Counted from the stretch's first letter, positions 53,387 through 62,536 are shown. The stretch is DNA of 64,000 nucleotides from Archangium minus (GCF_044360475.1 NZ_CP043494.1:3472001-3536000), one strand, 5' to 3'. The notes: generated from the sequence alone by a model not told the origin. A program made the numbers and translations.

Positions 53387-53748
53387 GGCTGCGGCTCGGC
53401 GGGCTTCTGCTCGGGAGTGGTCTGCTCAGAGGGAGTTGGGGCGGGGTTGACGATGAGGGGGCCGTTCCCCGTGCCTCGGGCGACACACCGGTAGGTCAGC
53501 CGCTCCTCGACGCACATCTCGAAGGGATCGCACTCTCCCCGACAGGGGAGCTGATCGCACAGGCCCGTGGTCTTGTTACACGTGGTACCTACGGGACACG
53601 CGGCATAGCAGCCACCGCTGGCGCGCGAGGCCGCGGACGCCCCGAACGCGAACGCGGTGTTGATCACCGCGTCCCCGGCCGCACCGGCACATCCGCACAG
53701 GGCGAGGACCACCGCCATCAAGGCACTGCGCCACGGCATCGGGCTCAT
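53383..53748 (-). CDS. Small Cys-rich lipoprotein
   Basis: 121 residues, lipobox LCGC. Nine or so Cys in the mature part (CYAACPVGTTCNKTTGLCDQLPC, CDPFEMCVEERLTYRC) suggest an EGF-like disulfide knot, then a Pro-rich tail. It overlaps ykgJ-like upstream (ATGA) and glxK downstream (GTGA). Function unknown. Confidence 0.75.
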   Translation of the reverse strand: MSPMPWRSALMAVVLALCGCAGAAGDAVINTAFAFGASAASRASGGCYAACPVGTTCNKTTGLCDQLPCRGECDPFEMCVEERLTYRCVARGTGNGPLIVNPAPTPSEQTTPEQKPAEPQP

Positions 53749-54227
53749 GGTTGTTCCTGGGTTGAGGCTTCCGCGTGCCACTCGAGAATGGGCCGGGGGC
53801 CTGTGAGTGACGGCAGTATGCGCTGGGAGACGCGCTCCAGGCGAATCAAGAGGGCGCTCACCGTGTCCGCCGGCTGGCGGGCCGGGCCGCGGATGCGCTC
53901 GCAGAAGAAGGTCCGGCAGCCGAAGGGGCGCTCCGCGTACACGGTGCAGCGCTTTCCCGCCGCGTCCAGGTAGGGGCAGCCCCCGTCCTCTCTTGGAGGA
54001 GGTAGTGGGTGGTTGCGCGCGAGCAGCAGCCACTCGGGGTACCACAGCCACGGTTGACGCTTCGTCTTCGAGAGCTGACAGCACTCGCCGCTCGCCGGAC
54101 ACGAGAAGGGCGTGTAGGCCGCGTCCGCCTGCCGGTAGATGGCGCGCAGCTCTTGGAGGGCTCGCGTTTCCTCGCGCGCGCTCGCAGCCGTGGGGGCTTC
54201 GTCGATGTCGTCGTCCCAGTGGTGCAT
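53745..54227 (-). CDS. YkgJ-family cysteine cluster protein
   Basis: 160 residues with the metal-binding Cys pattern FSCPASGECCQLS, CPYLDAAGKRCTVY, FGCRTFFCERI of the YkgJ (zinc- or iron-chelating) family. These bind a metal through Cys clusters and are implicated in Fe-S or RNA-modifying functions. First gene of the coupled unit ending in glxK. Confidence 0.88.
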   Translation of the reverse strand: MHHWDDDIDEAPTAASAREETRALQELRAIYRQADAAYTPFSCPASGECCQLSKTKRQPWLWYPEWLLLARNHPLPPPREDGGCPYLDAAGKRCTVYAERPFGCRTFFCERIRGPARQPADTVSALLIRLERVSQRILPSLTGPRPILEWHAEASTQEQP

Positions 54228-54275
54228 GGGTTCATGGGCTCCCGCGCTCGGTTCGCTCGCGCCTGGGGAGGACGA

Positions 54276-54313
54276 CCCTCACCCTGGCCCTCTCCCAGAG
54301 GGAGAGGGGATGG
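54276..54313 (+). repeat. REP-like intergenic hairpin, copy 2
   Basis: CCCTCTCCC (54288-54296) pairs with GGGAGAGGG (54300-54308), preceded by CCCTCACCCTGG. It is the reverse-orientation copy of the 23043-23081 element, lying between the RlmI and YkgJ genes. Confidence 0.75.
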
Positions 54314-54326
54314 ACGCAGTCTCGCA

Positions 54327-55616
54327 TTAGAGCACGCGGAGCACGAAGCACTTCAGGTAGCGCGTCTCGCGCAGGTTCAACAGCACCGGGTGGTCCTTGC
54401 CCGCGCCACGCTTCTCGATGATCTGCACCCGCCGCTTCGCGTCCGCCGCCGCCGAGGCCAGCATGTCCTCGAAGGCCTGCTCGTCGATGTGGTACGTGCA
54501 GCTCGCGGAGATGAGGTAGCCGCCTGGACGCAGGAGCTGGATGGCGCGCAGGTTGATCTCCTTGTAGCCGCGCAGCGCTCCCTCGATGGCGTCCTTGTTC
54601 TTCGCGAACGACGGCGGGTCCAGCACGATGGTGTCGAAGCGCCGGCCCTCGTCCACTGAGTCGCGCAGGAAGTCGAAGGCGTTGGCCACCACCACGTCCA
54701 CGTTGGTGAGCTTGTTGGACGCCGCGTTCTCGCGCAGCTGTGCTGCCGCCTGGTCGGAGATCTCCACCGCGGTGACCTTCTGGGCTCGGGTGGCGAGCTG
54801 CAGCGCGAAGCCGCCCACGTACGAGAAGCAGTCCAGGGCCTCGCCGAAGGCGTACTGCGAGGCCATGATGTGGTTCTCCCGCTGGTCCAGGAACGCGCCC
54901 GTCTTCTGTCCCTCCAGCAGGTCCGCACGAACGCGCACCAGGCCCTCGTCGTAGGCCACGGGCCCAGGCTGGGTGCCGTACAGCACGCCCTTCTCCTGGG
55001 GCAGTCCCTCCAGCGCGCGCACGCCCACGTCCGAGCGGTTGATGATGGCGCGCGGCTTGTACAGCTCCACCAGCAGGTCCACGAGGAGCTGCTTGCGCTG
55101 CTCGGTACCGGGGATGAGGAACTGCACGCTCAGGCAGTCGCCGTAGCGGTCCACCACGAGGCCGGGCAGCAGGTCCGCCTCGCCGTGCACCACGCGGTAG
55201 GTGGTCTCTCCGGGCAGGGCTCGCCGACGCATGGCGTCGGCCAGGGCGAGGCGCTGGCGGAAGAAGTCCGTGTCGACCGCTACGTCCTCGTAGGAGAGCC
55301 AACGCAGGGAGATCTTCGAGTGCTTCGAATAGAAGGCCTTGCCCAGGAACCAGCCGCGGGCGTCCGTGACGCGCACCACCTCGCCCCCCTGGAGGGCGGG
55401 GTCGCCGTTGAGGTCGGCGCGGTAGATCCACGGGTGGCCGGCCTGCCAGCGCTCGACGCCCCGGCGGATGAGGGAGACCTGGGGCAGTCCGTCCGGACCG
55501 ATGTCCGGGGTGGTCCGGTCCGGGGCGGGCGCCTCGGGGCGGTGCTGGGGGCGCTTGCGGCCGGCGGGGGGTCCGGGGCGGCGGTCGTGACGGGGTCCTG
55601 GCGTTGGCTTGGGCAT
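54327..55616 (-). CDS. rlmI: RlmI-type 23S rRNA cytosine methyltransferase
   Basis: 429 residues: a basic Pro-rich N-terminus, a PUA domain (GVERWQAGHPWIYRADL), then an RFM-like domain (LLPGLVVDRYGDCL) and class I methyltransferase with SAM motif CFSYVGGFALQLATRA and DPPSFAKNK. RlmI makes m5C1962 of 23S rRNA. It is divergent from the short GTG-start gene at 55645. Confidence 0.9.
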   Translation of the reverse strand: MPKPTPGPRHDRRPGPPAGRKRPQHRPEAPAPDRTTPDIGPDGLPQVSLIRRGVERWQAGHPWIYRADLNGDPALQGGEVVRVTDARGWFLGKAFYSKHSKISLRWLSYEDVAVDTDFFRQRLALADAMRRRALPGETTYRVVHGEADLLPGLVVDRYGDCLSVQFLIPGTEQRKQLLVDLLVELYKPRAIINRSDVGVRALEGLPQEKGVLYGTQPGPVAYDEGLVRVRADLLEGQKTGAFLDQRENHIMASQYAFGEALDCFSYVGGFALQLATRAQKVTAVEISDQAAAQLRENAASNKLTNVDVVVANAFDFLRDSVDEGRRFDTIVLDPPSFAKNKDAIEGALRGYKEINLRAIQLLRPGGYLISASCTYHIDEQAFEDMLASAAADAKRRVQIIEKRGAGKDHPVLLNLRETRYLKCFVLRVL

Positions 55617-55644
55617 GGCTTTGGCGGCGTATACTCCAACCCGC

Positions 55645-56157
55645 GTGAGATACGACCTGCTCCTTCAATCCATGGTCCCCGGGACGCCTTTTGACAGCGC
55701 CCGGGTCGAGGCCCTCTTGGAAGCCCGGGGGGCGAAGGTGCTACCAGGCGGTGGGCACACCTGGCAGCTCGAGCACGGCTCGGTGGAGATCCACCCCCTG
55801 AAAGAGGGGGGCCAGTGGGTAGCCACGGAGGTGCGGGTGCCCCTGTCGGACCGGACCGAGCTGGTCCGTGAGGTGGTGGCCAGGGTGGCAGAGGTGGCGA
55901 AAGAGGCCGAGGTCCGTTTCTTCGATCCGCAGCTTGGGCGCGAACTCTCCGCCCACTCGGACGGCGTGGTGGCGGACCAATACGAGCGCACCGCGCGCTA
56001 CGCGGGGGAGATGCTCGGGGTGGCCTCGGCCATGCCCATCAGCACCACCGAGAGCGAGGGCTTTCAGCCCACAACGAAGTTCGTGCTCGGAGTCCTGGGC
56101 TTCTTCACCCTGCTGTACCTGCTGGTCAACTGGATGAGCGACCAGCTCGGGGGTTGA
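55645..56157 (+). CDS. Small C-terminally anchored hypothetical protein
   Basis: 170 residues from GTG 55645; a GTG-start choice over the upstream open frame, which overlaps the divergent rlmI start. The body is a small alpha/beta domain (HTWQLEHGSVEIHPL, ELVREVVARVAEVAKEAEVRFFD), with a C-terminal membrane helix (FVLGVLGFFTLLYLLVNWM). No family recognised. Confidence 0.6.
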   Translation: MRYDLLLQSMVPGTPFDSARVEALLEARGAKVLPGGGHTWQLEHGSVEIHPLKEGGQWVATEVRVPLSDRTELVREVVARVAEVAKEAEVRFFDPQLGRELSAHSDGVVADQYERTARYAGEMLGVASAMPISTTESEGFQPTTKFVLGVLGFFTLLYLLVNWMSDQLGG

Positions 56158-56234
56158 GTTCGCTGGGCTTCAGCACGGTGCGTATCCACGAGTTCATCCA
56201 GGTACGGACGGTCCTGAGGCGTTAAGTTGGGGAG

Positions 56235-56735
56235 GTGTTCAAGTACCTCTTCCTCGCGTTCACGGTCGTGCCGTTCATCGAGCTGTACCTGCTGCTGGCC
56301 ATCGGCCGTGAGGTCGGCTTCTGGCCCACGGTGGGCATGGTGCTGCTCACGGGCTTCGTTGGTGCCTTGCTCGCCAAGGGGGAGGGCGTTCGGGTTGTCC
56401 GCCGCTGGCAGGAGTCACTCGCGCAGGGCCGCATGCCCGAGGAGGGCATTCTGGGCGGAGTGCTCGTCCTGGTAGGCGGGGTGCTGCTGGTGGCGCCGGG
56501 CGTCCTCACCGATGTCGTGGGCCTCCTGCTGCTGTTCCCCCCGACGCGCAAAGTCGTGGCCGCCATTGTGCGCCGGAGGCTCGAGCGCCGCATGGCGGCG
56601 GGAACGTTGCGTGTCACGACCTTCCAGTCGGGGCCGTTCCCGGGAGGACCTTTCGGGACGCCTCCTCAGCAACGCATCGAGCGCCGGCCGGGAGACGAGG
56701 TCGACGCCGAGTTCACCGAGGAAGACGGGCGCTGA
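56235..56735 (+). CDS. fxsA: FxsA-family membrane protein
   Basis: 166 residues from GTG 56235. It begins FKYLFLAFTVVPFIELYLLL and has the FxsA-type FWPTVGMVLLTGFVGALLA and EGILGGVLVLVGGVLLVAPG with three or four helices, then an acidic tail. FxsA proteins affect phage T7 exclusion in E. coli; role here unknown. Confidence 0.85.
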   Translation: MFKYLFLAFTVVPFIELYLLLAIGREVGFWPTVGMVLLTGFVGALLAKGEGVRVVRRWQESLAQGRMPEEGILGGVLVLVGGVLLVAPGVLTDVVGLLLLFPPTRKVVAAIVRRRLERRMAAGTLRVTTFQSGPFPGGPFGTPPQQRIERRPGDEVDAEFTEEDGR

Positions 56736-56737
56736 CC

Positions 56738-57340
56738 CTACGCCTCCGCCGTGTAGGGCGGCGCGGGGTTGTACTCCATGTGCCGTTGCACCTGGCGCGC
56801 GAAGGCTGGGTCCCACACCTGGCCCACCAGCCACAGCGCCATGTCGATGCCAGCGGACACACCAGAGGCCGTCACCACGTTGCCGTCCCGGACGAAGCGG
56901 ACGTCCTCGACGACGGTGAGCTCCTTGCCAGCGCGGGTGCGCAGCTCCTCCACCGCGCTCCAGTGGGTCGTGGCGCGGCGCCCCGCGAGTAGTCCCGCGC
57001 CGTGCAGCAAGAAGGCGCCGGTGCAGACACTCGTGTTCCAGGTGGCCTCGGCGCTACGGGCGCGTAGCCAGGACAGCATGCGCTCGTCGTTCATCTCACG
57101 CTTGCGGCCATCTCCACCGGGGACGAGGAGGATGTCGAAGCGCGGCGCATCGGAGAAACCACCGTCCGGCGTGACGCGCAGCCCCTTGGCGCAGCGTACG
57201 GGGCCGCCCTCCTTGGAGACGGTGCGGACCTCGATGCCGGCGTCGGGCTTGAGCTTCGCGGCCATGGTGAAGACCTCCCAGGGGCCGACGAAGTCGAGCT
57301 CCTCCACGCCGTCAAACAACACAATGCCAATTCGGGTCAT
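56738..57340 (-). CDS. DJ-1/PfpI-family protein
   Basis: 200 residues from ATG 57340. The nucleophile-elbow Cys lies in VCTGAFLLHGAGLLAGRRATTHW, with GVEELDFVGPWEVF at the start, as in isonitrile hydratase-like members. It overlaps the upstream GlxA-type regulator by ATGA. It shares the core DJ-1 module with that regulator. Enzyme activity is not certain. Confidence 0.88.
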   Translation of the reverse strand: MTRIGIVLFDGVEELDFVGPWEVFTMAAKLKPDAGIEVRTVSKEGGPVRCAKGLRVTPDGGFSDAPRFDILLVPGGDGRKREMNDERMLSWLRARSAEATWNTSVCTGAFLLHGAGLLAGRRATTHWSAVEELRTRAGKELTVVEDVRFVRDGNVVTASGVSAGIDMALWLVGQVWDPAFARQVQRHMEYNPAPPYTAEA

Positions 57341-58401
57341 GTCCGGGTTCTCCTGGTGGGGGCGGCGCGGAAGCGCTCGCGGTAGGTGGTAGGGCTGATG
57401 TTCAGGGCACGGGTGAAGGCGCGGCGCATGGACTCGGCGGTGCCGAAGCCCACTCGGGTGGCGATGGCGTCCACGCCGTCGGAGGTGTCCTCCAGGGCTC
57501 GGCGCGCGGCCTCCACGCGGATGCGCTCGATGAAGCGGGCAGGGGCGCAGCCCACCTCGGCGGTGAAGGCGCGGCGGAAGTTGCGCTCGCTCATGGCGGC
57601 ACGGCGCGCGAGCGCAGGGATGCGCAGGTCCTCTCCGGGATGGTCCATCACCCACGCCTGCAATTCGCGCAGAGGTTGGCGCTCGGCGGTTTGCGCGGCG
57701 AGTTGCGCGCTGAACTGCGACTGGCCGCCGGGCCGGCGAAGGAAGAGCACCAGCTCACGTGCCACCGCCAGGGCCACGTCGCGCCCGCAGTCCTCCTCCA
57801 CCAGCGCGAGCGCCAGGTCCATGCCCGCTGTCACACCCGCGGACGTGTAGAGCGCTCCGTCGCGGATGAAGATGGGATCCTTCTCCACGGTGATGCGTGG
57901 GTACAGGCGCGCGAGCTGCTCGCACTCGCTCCAATGGGTGACGGCACGTCGGCCGTCGAGCAGCCCCGCCGCGGCGAGCACAAACGCGCCCGTGCACACG
58001 GATGCGAGCCGCCGCACACGGGGTGCCTGAGCGCGCACCCACGCGAGCACCCGCCCATCCTGGGCGGCCTGCCTGACGCCCCTGCCTCCCGCGATGAGCA
58101 GCGTGTCGATGGGGGCCGTGCGTCCCTTGCTGGAGAGCGTCCGATCCGCCACGAGGCGCAGGCCGGACGAGGTTCGCACCTCGCGCCCGTTCGCGCTGAT
58201 GACTTCAAGCACGTATCGCTCGCGGGTGGCCTCGCCGTGCTCGAGGAGCCAGCGCGACGTGCGACCGAAGACCTCCAGCGGTCCTGTGACATCGAGCACC
58301 TGGGCGTCATCGAACGCCAGGAGGGCGACGCGCAGGGGCGCATGGGGCGCTGGCCGGAGCGCGGGTGCGCTCTGTTGCGTGCGTGGGGACCGTTGCTGCA
58401 T
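57337..58401 (-). CDS. GlxA-type AraC regulator with DJ-1/PfpI sensor domain
   Basis: 354 residues from ATG 58401. N-terminal DJ-1/PfpI domain (DAQVLDVTGPLEVFG, VCTGAFVLAAAGLLDGRRAVTHW) followed by paired AraC helix-turn-helices (LRIPALARRAAMSERNFRRAF, GVDAIATRVGFGTAESMRRAF). It likely senses a small carbonyl or nitrogen compound and regulates the coupled DJ-1 gene downstream. Confidence 0.9.
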   Translation of the reverse strand: MQQRSPRTQQSAPALRPAPHAPLRVALLAFDDAQVLDVTGPLEVFGRTSRWLLEHGEATRERYVLEVISANGREVRTSSGLRLVADRTLSSKGRTAPIDTLLIAGGRGVRQAAQDGRVLAWVRAQAPRVRRLASVCTGAFVLAAAGLLDGRRAVTHWSECEQLARLYPRITVEKDPIFIRDGALYTSAGVTAGMDLALALVEEDCGRDVALAVARELVLFLRRPGGQSQFSAQLAAQTAERQPLRELQAWVMDHPGEDLRIPALARRAAMSERNFRRAFTAEVGCAPARFIERIRVEAARRALEDTSDGVDAIATRVGFGTAESMRRAFTRALNISPTTYRERFRAAPTRRTRT

Positions 58402-58492
58402 GCCCCTGACTGTGCGCTCCGAGCGGTTTGGCCGCAAGGACAAGGGGCCCACACTTTCGGCCACCTCGCCAACCGGGTTGAACCCGTGAGGC

Positions 58493-59200
58493 TCAGAGGA
58501 TGCGCTGATTCTCGCGCACGAAGACCTTCAGCTTGCCCGTGCAGATGTCATTCAGACGCTGGCAGTCGAGCTCACGAATCTCGTTCAGCTTCAGCGTCTC
58601 ATCCATGAGTGGCTCGCGCTTGATGTTCCAGAGCTTCAGGTGGACGTGCTCGTCGTCCGTCCAGGAGACCTGGGCACGCAGCATCAGGCGCTTGCCCTGG
58701 TGCTCGAAGTCCACCGGGGTGTGCTCCGGTGGCGCGAGCGTGTAGACCCCGGTCACGGCGGGGAGCTGGAGGAGCAGCTGCACCGGTCGCTGGTGCTCCT
58801 CGGCCGTCTTGAGCTGCAGCGTGTGCTGGCCGGTGATGTTCAGGCTCATGAAGTCCAGGGTGGCCGGGTGCTCCTTGGCGATGGGCTTCAGGCTGGGTTG
58901 TTTCCGGGTGCCCTCGATGAAGGCGATAGCGCCCTGGGGCGTGCGGATGTAGCCAGTGCAGCGCTCGTTGGAAGAGCAGTCGAGCGTGAGGCGCCAGTTG
59001 GCCCCGGCATCGGGGCAGTCCTTGGGCACCTCCAGCTGTCCCTGGGCCTTTGGGGTGAGGATGAGGCTCTGGGTGGTTCGGGCGCGGCAGACGAAGTCCA
59101 CGTCCACGGCGAGCGCGGTGACCTCGACCGGAGACTCCTTCTGGGCCGGAGTCCCATCCGCGGCGAGCAGCAGGGCGACGACGGAGAGGGCGGAGAGCAT
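58493..59200 (-). CDS. Exported hypothetical protein
   Basis: 235 residues, signal MLSALSVVALLLAADG. Body is beta-rich (TQSLILTPKAQGQLEVPKD, HTLQLKTAEEHQRPVQLLL) with paired Cys (LDCSSNERCTGYI and DCQRLNDICTG). No family recognised. No close neighbour on the same strand. Confidence 0.72.
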   Translation of the reverse strand: MLSALSVVALLLAADGTPAQKESPVEVTALAVDVDFVCRARTTQSLILTPKAQGQLEVPKDCPDAGANWRLTLDCSSNERCTGYIRTPQGAIAFIEGTRKQPSLKPIAKEHPATLDFMSLNITGQHTLQLKTAEEHQRPVQLLLQLPAVTGVYTLAPPEHTPVDFEHQGKRLMLRAQVSWTDDEHVHLKLWNIKREPLMDETLKLNEIRELDCQRLNDICTGKLKVFVRENQRIL

Positions 59201-59453
59201 GGCCCCGGTCTATCACGGGTGGCCTGGGCGCCCCTTTTCTTGACGAGCTGAGCAGCTCGGCTTCCGGGTGCTCCCGGTTGCGTGCATGGAGGCCGGCCAG
59301 GCGCCACTGGGGTTGCCGGCTCCAATCCCGGCATAAATGTGCTTCCATGTAAAACGACTTATTCTGGATAGTTTGGTAAATCCTTTGCCTTTACATATCA
59401 AGAATAGAGCTATGGTTTCAGAACCCTTCCTTACGAAGGGCACGGGGGTTCAA

Positions 59454-59744
59454 ATGCAAAAGACTCTGATGAGGCTGTTTCTTGCGTCGGGTATGGCCCT
59501 GATGTTTGGCTGTGGTGGCTCCATGGAGGGGGAGAGCACCGAGACTCAGGCTCCGGCGGTGGAATCGAGCGATGTCTCTCAGCAGGCTATTCCGCTCTGT
59601 GGCTCCGGCCTGGACTGCCGGGGATATTCTGTTAGTGGCGCGCACCAGTGCGTGCAGTATCCGAACTCGACGCGTGTTGTGTATTGTTGTCCGTCCGGCC
59701 AGCGTGTCTATCACAACGACGCTGGTGATGAGTGGTGCCAGTAA
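59454..59744 (+). CDS. Small Cys-rich lipoprotein
   Basis: 96 residues from ATG 59454. Lipoprotein signal ends MFGCGG, followed by an acidic/Ser linker, VSQQA and a C-terminal Cys-rich part (PLCGSGLDCRGY, HQCVQYPN, YCCPSGQRVYHN, EWCQ). Like the lipoprotein at 43492 in layout. The upstream 110 bp are strikingly AT-rich. A long hairpin terminator follows. Confidence 0.72.
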   Translation: MQKTLMRLFLASGMALMFGCGGSMEGESTETQAPAVESSDVSQQAIPLCGSGLDCRGYSVSGAHQCVQYPNSTRVVYCCPSGQRVYHNDAGDEWCQ

Positions 59745-59774
59745 TCAGCCAGCCCTCTCTTTGAGCTGAGAATG

Positions 59775-59821
59775 AGGGACGACCTCGGGGCTGTGAGGGA
59801 TTACCGCCCGAAGTCGTCCCT
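59775..59821 (+). terminator. Hairpin terminator after small lipoprotein gene
   Basis: AGGGACGACCTCGGG (from 59775) pairs with CCCGAAGTCGTCCCT (to 59821), with one mismatch, 30 bp after the stop. Confidence 0.7.
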
Positions 59822-59921
59822 TCCTCGCGTTGCCCCTGCAAACGGTGCTCGCGCGACGGCCGCGAGGCCTCTCCCGAAGTGATACGCTCCGCGCCTTGTC
59901 GCACGGGAGCGCCGCTTCGCC

Positions 59922-60905
59922 ATGGACAGCCGTAAAGACACCCTGTGGTTCATCTGCATCACGCTGCTGGTCAGCTGGTTCATCGGTTGGCTGTGGCTGC
60001 TGGACGAGGTGCGGCTCATATTCCTCCTCCGGGTGCTGATGTGCGTGCCCGCGGTGGTGGCGATGATCTGCGCGTGGGTCTTCCGGCGTGAGACACCGCG
60101 CGCGATGGGTCTGCAATTCCCGGGGTGGGGATACTGGGCCCTGGGGCTGCTATTGCCCCTGGGGTACGCGGCGGTGGAGGTGACGCTGGCGTACGTGGTG
60201 CGCTTTGTGTCGGGGCGGCCGGACTTCATCACCTTCCAGCCCGAGTCCTTGAAGGGCCCCTTTGAGCTGCGCGGCCTGGTGGTGGTGCCCGCCATGTTGG
60301 GACTTCTGGTGGCGGGATCGCTGACCTGGCTCCTGGTGGCGGTGGCGTACAGCCGGGGCTGGCCGGACCGCGTGCGCGCGCGCCTTCCCAAGGACTGGCG
60401 CGTGGTTCCTCATTTCTTCAACCTCTCCCTGTGGGTGCCCACGTTCTACCTGGGCGGGCTGCCCGGCGAGCTGGGCGAGGAGATGGGTTGGCGCGGCTAC
60501 CTCGTCCGCCGGTGGATGGATCGCCCCGCGGTGGCCGCTGCCATCACCATGCCGGTGTGGGCTGCCTTCCACCTGCCCGTCATCTTCTCCTCCACCCAGC
60601 GCGGGCACGTGCTCCAGAACATCTCCTTCCTCGCCTCCATCGCCGTGGCCTCGGTGGTGTTCGCCGCGCTGTACATGGCCAGCCGCTCGGTCTGGCCCTG
60701 CGCGCTGTTCCACCTGAGCTGGAACATCTTCAACCCCATGCTGCTCGGCGACGTGTACTCGGGGCACCCCGGCCTCTTCGGCGGCGAGGTGTGGATTTTC
60801 AATGGCGAGGGCGTCTTCGGCCTCGTGCTCAACGGGCTGCTCTCGGTGTGGTTCTTCCGGCGGTGGATGCGCGCGCCCGTCACACAGCCCCTCCCCGGGG
60901 TGTAG
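59922..60905 (+). CDS. CPBP-family intramembrane metalloprotease (CAAX/Abi-type)
   Basis: 327 residues with about eight membrane helices. The catalytic motifs are EExxxR (Glu186, Glu187, Arg191 in GEEMGWRG), FHLP, and HLSWN. These integral proteases cleave in the membrane or act in bacteriocin self-immunity. The neighbour downstream is guaB; no bacteriocin gene is obvious. Confidence 0.88.
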   Translation: MDSRKDTLWFICITLLVSWFIGWLWLLDEVRLIFLLRVLMCVPAVVAMICAWVFRRETPRAMGLQFPGWGYWALGLLLPLGYAAVEVTLAYVVRFVSGRPDFITFQPESLKGPFELRGLVVVPAMLGLLVAGSLTWLLVAVAYSRGWPDRVRARLPKDWRVVPHFFNLSLWVPTFYLGGLPGELGEEMGWRGYLVRRWMDRPAVAAAITMPVWAAFHLPVIFSSTQRGHVLQNISFLASIAVASVVFAALYMASRSVWPCALFHLSWNIFNPMLLGDVYSGHPGLFGGEVWIFNGEGVFGLVLNGLLSVWFFRRWMRAPVTQPLPGV

Positions 60906-60970
60906 GCAGGCGTCCAGGGGGACGTTGAAACAAGATTTGACAAGTCGAGGCCGCCGAAATAGTTGCGGCC

Positions 60971-62512
60971 ATGGCGCTGATCTACGACGAGCCGAGCAGG
61001 ACCTTCGGTGAGTACCTGCTCATCCCGAACCTGACGACGAAGCAGTGCACCCCGGCGAACGTGGACCTCCTGGCTCCCGTGGCCCGTTTCAAGGCGGACC
61101 CCGGTGAGTTCCCCCCGGATCCTCGGAAGTCCCCGCTCACCATCAACGTTCCCATCACGAGCGCGATGATGCAGTCGGTGTCGGGCGCGGAGCTCGGCAT
61201 CGCGTTGGCGCGAGTGGGCGGGCTGAGCTTCATCTTCGGCTCGCAGTCCATTGAGTCCGAGGCGGAGATGGTCCGCCAGGTGAAGAACTACAAGGCCGGC
61301 TTCGTGGTGAGCGACTCGAACCTGCGCCCCGACGCCAGGCTCGCGGACGCCCTCGCGCTGACCCGTCGCACCGGGCACTCGACGGTGGCCATCACTGACG
61401 ACGGCACGCCCACTGGCAGGCTCCAGGGCATCCTCACCAGCCGGGACTACCGCATCGGGCACACGCCGCTCGACACCGCGGTGCGCGACCTGATGACGCC
61501 CTTCGAGGCCATCCACAGCGGGCGGGCGGGCATTACGCTCCAGCAGGCCAACGAGCTTATCTGGAAGCACAAGCTCAACTGCCTGCCCATCATCGACGCG
61601 CAGCAGCGCCTGGTCTACCTCGTGTTCCGCAAGGACCACGACGCGCACCAGGAGCACCCGCTGGAGAACGTGGACAAGGAGAAGCGCCTGGTCATCGGCG
61701 CCGGCATCAACTCCCGCGACTTCACGGAGCGGGTGCCCGCGCTCATGGAGGCGGGCGCGGACGTGCTCTGCATCGACTCGTCCGACGGCTACTCCGAGTG
61801 GCAGCGCGACACCATCGAGTTCGTGAAGTCCCGCTACGGCTCCAGGGGCCTGGTGGGCGCCGGCAACGTGGTGGACCGTGAGGGCTTCCTCTACCTGGTG
61901 GAGTCCGGGGCGGACTTCGTCAAGGTGGGCATCGGCGGCGGCTCCATCTGCATCACGCGTGAGCAGAAGGGCATCGGGCGCGGCCAGGCCTCGGCCGTCA
62001 TCGAGGTGGCGCGCGCGCGCGACGAGTACTTCCGGAAGACGGGGCACTACGTGCCCATCTGCTCGGACGGCGGAATCAGCCAGGACTACCACGTGACGCT
62101 GGCGCTCGCGATGGGCGCGGACTTCGTGATGATGGGCCGCTACTTCGCCCGCTTCGACGAGGCGCCCGGCCGCAAGGTGCGCATCAACAACCAGACCATG
62201 AAGGAGTACTGGGGCGAGGGCAGCAACCGCGCTCGCAACTGGCAGCGCTACGACCACGGCGGCAGCGGCAAGTCGCAGCTGGAGTTCGAGGAGGGCGTGG
62301 ACAGCTACGTCCCGTACGCCGGCAAGCTCAAGGACAACCTGGACGTCACGCTCGCCAAGGTGCGCAGCACGATGTGCAACTGCGGCTCGCTCAACCTGCG
62401 CGAGCTCTACCAGCGTGCGCGGCTCACGGTGGCGTCGTCCGTGAGCATCCACGAGGGTGGCGTGCACGACGTCATCCCCCGGGACATGCGCAGCGTCCCG
62501 AGCGAGACCTGA
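60971..62512 (+). CDS. guaB: IMP dehydrogenase
   Basis: 513 residues converting IMP to XMP for guanine nucleotide synthesis. Catalytic Cys327 lies in GGGSICITREQKGIGRGQ; SDGGISQDYHV and the flap/R-Y motif region (GEGSNRARNWQRY) follow. CBS-domain segments flank GILTSRDYRIG. The 5' flank holds TTGACA at about 60936, close to the ATG, and no clear ribosome site. Confidence 0.92.
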   Translation: MALIYDEPSRTFGEYLLIPNLTTKQCTPANVDLLAPVARFKADPGEFPPDPRKSPLTINVPITSAMMQSVSGAELGIALARVGGLSFIFGSQSIESEAEMVRQVKNYKAGFVVSDSNLRPDARLADALALTRRTGHSTVAITDDGTPTGRLQGILTSRDYRIGHTPLDTAVRDLMTPFEAIHSGRAGITLQQANELIWKHKLNCLPIIDAQQRLVYLVFRKDHDAHQEHPLENVDKEKRLVIGAGINSRDFTERVPALMEAGADVLCIDSSDGYSEWQRDTIEFVKSRYGSRGLVGAGNVVDREGFLYLVESGADFVKVGIGGGSICITREQKGIGRGQASAVIEVARARDEYFRKTGHYVPICSDGGISQDYHVTLALAMGADFVMMGRYFARFDEAPGRKVRINNQTMKEYWGEGSNRARNWQRYDHGGSGKSQLEFEEGVDSYVPYAGKLKDNLDVTLAKVRSTMCNCGSLNLRELYQRARLTVASSVSIHEGGVHDVIPRDMRSVPSET

Positions 62513-62536
62513 GCCACCACCGTCCCGCCGCGTGAC

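Noticed and set aside
60936..60965. Perfect -35 TTGACA before guaB as a complete sigma-70 promoter
   Set aside because: No convincing -10 at 16-18 bp, and the transcript would start only a few bases before the ATG.
60497..62467. 656-codon minus-strand frame opposite guaB
   Set aside because: Shadow of IMP dehydrogenase; no motifs.
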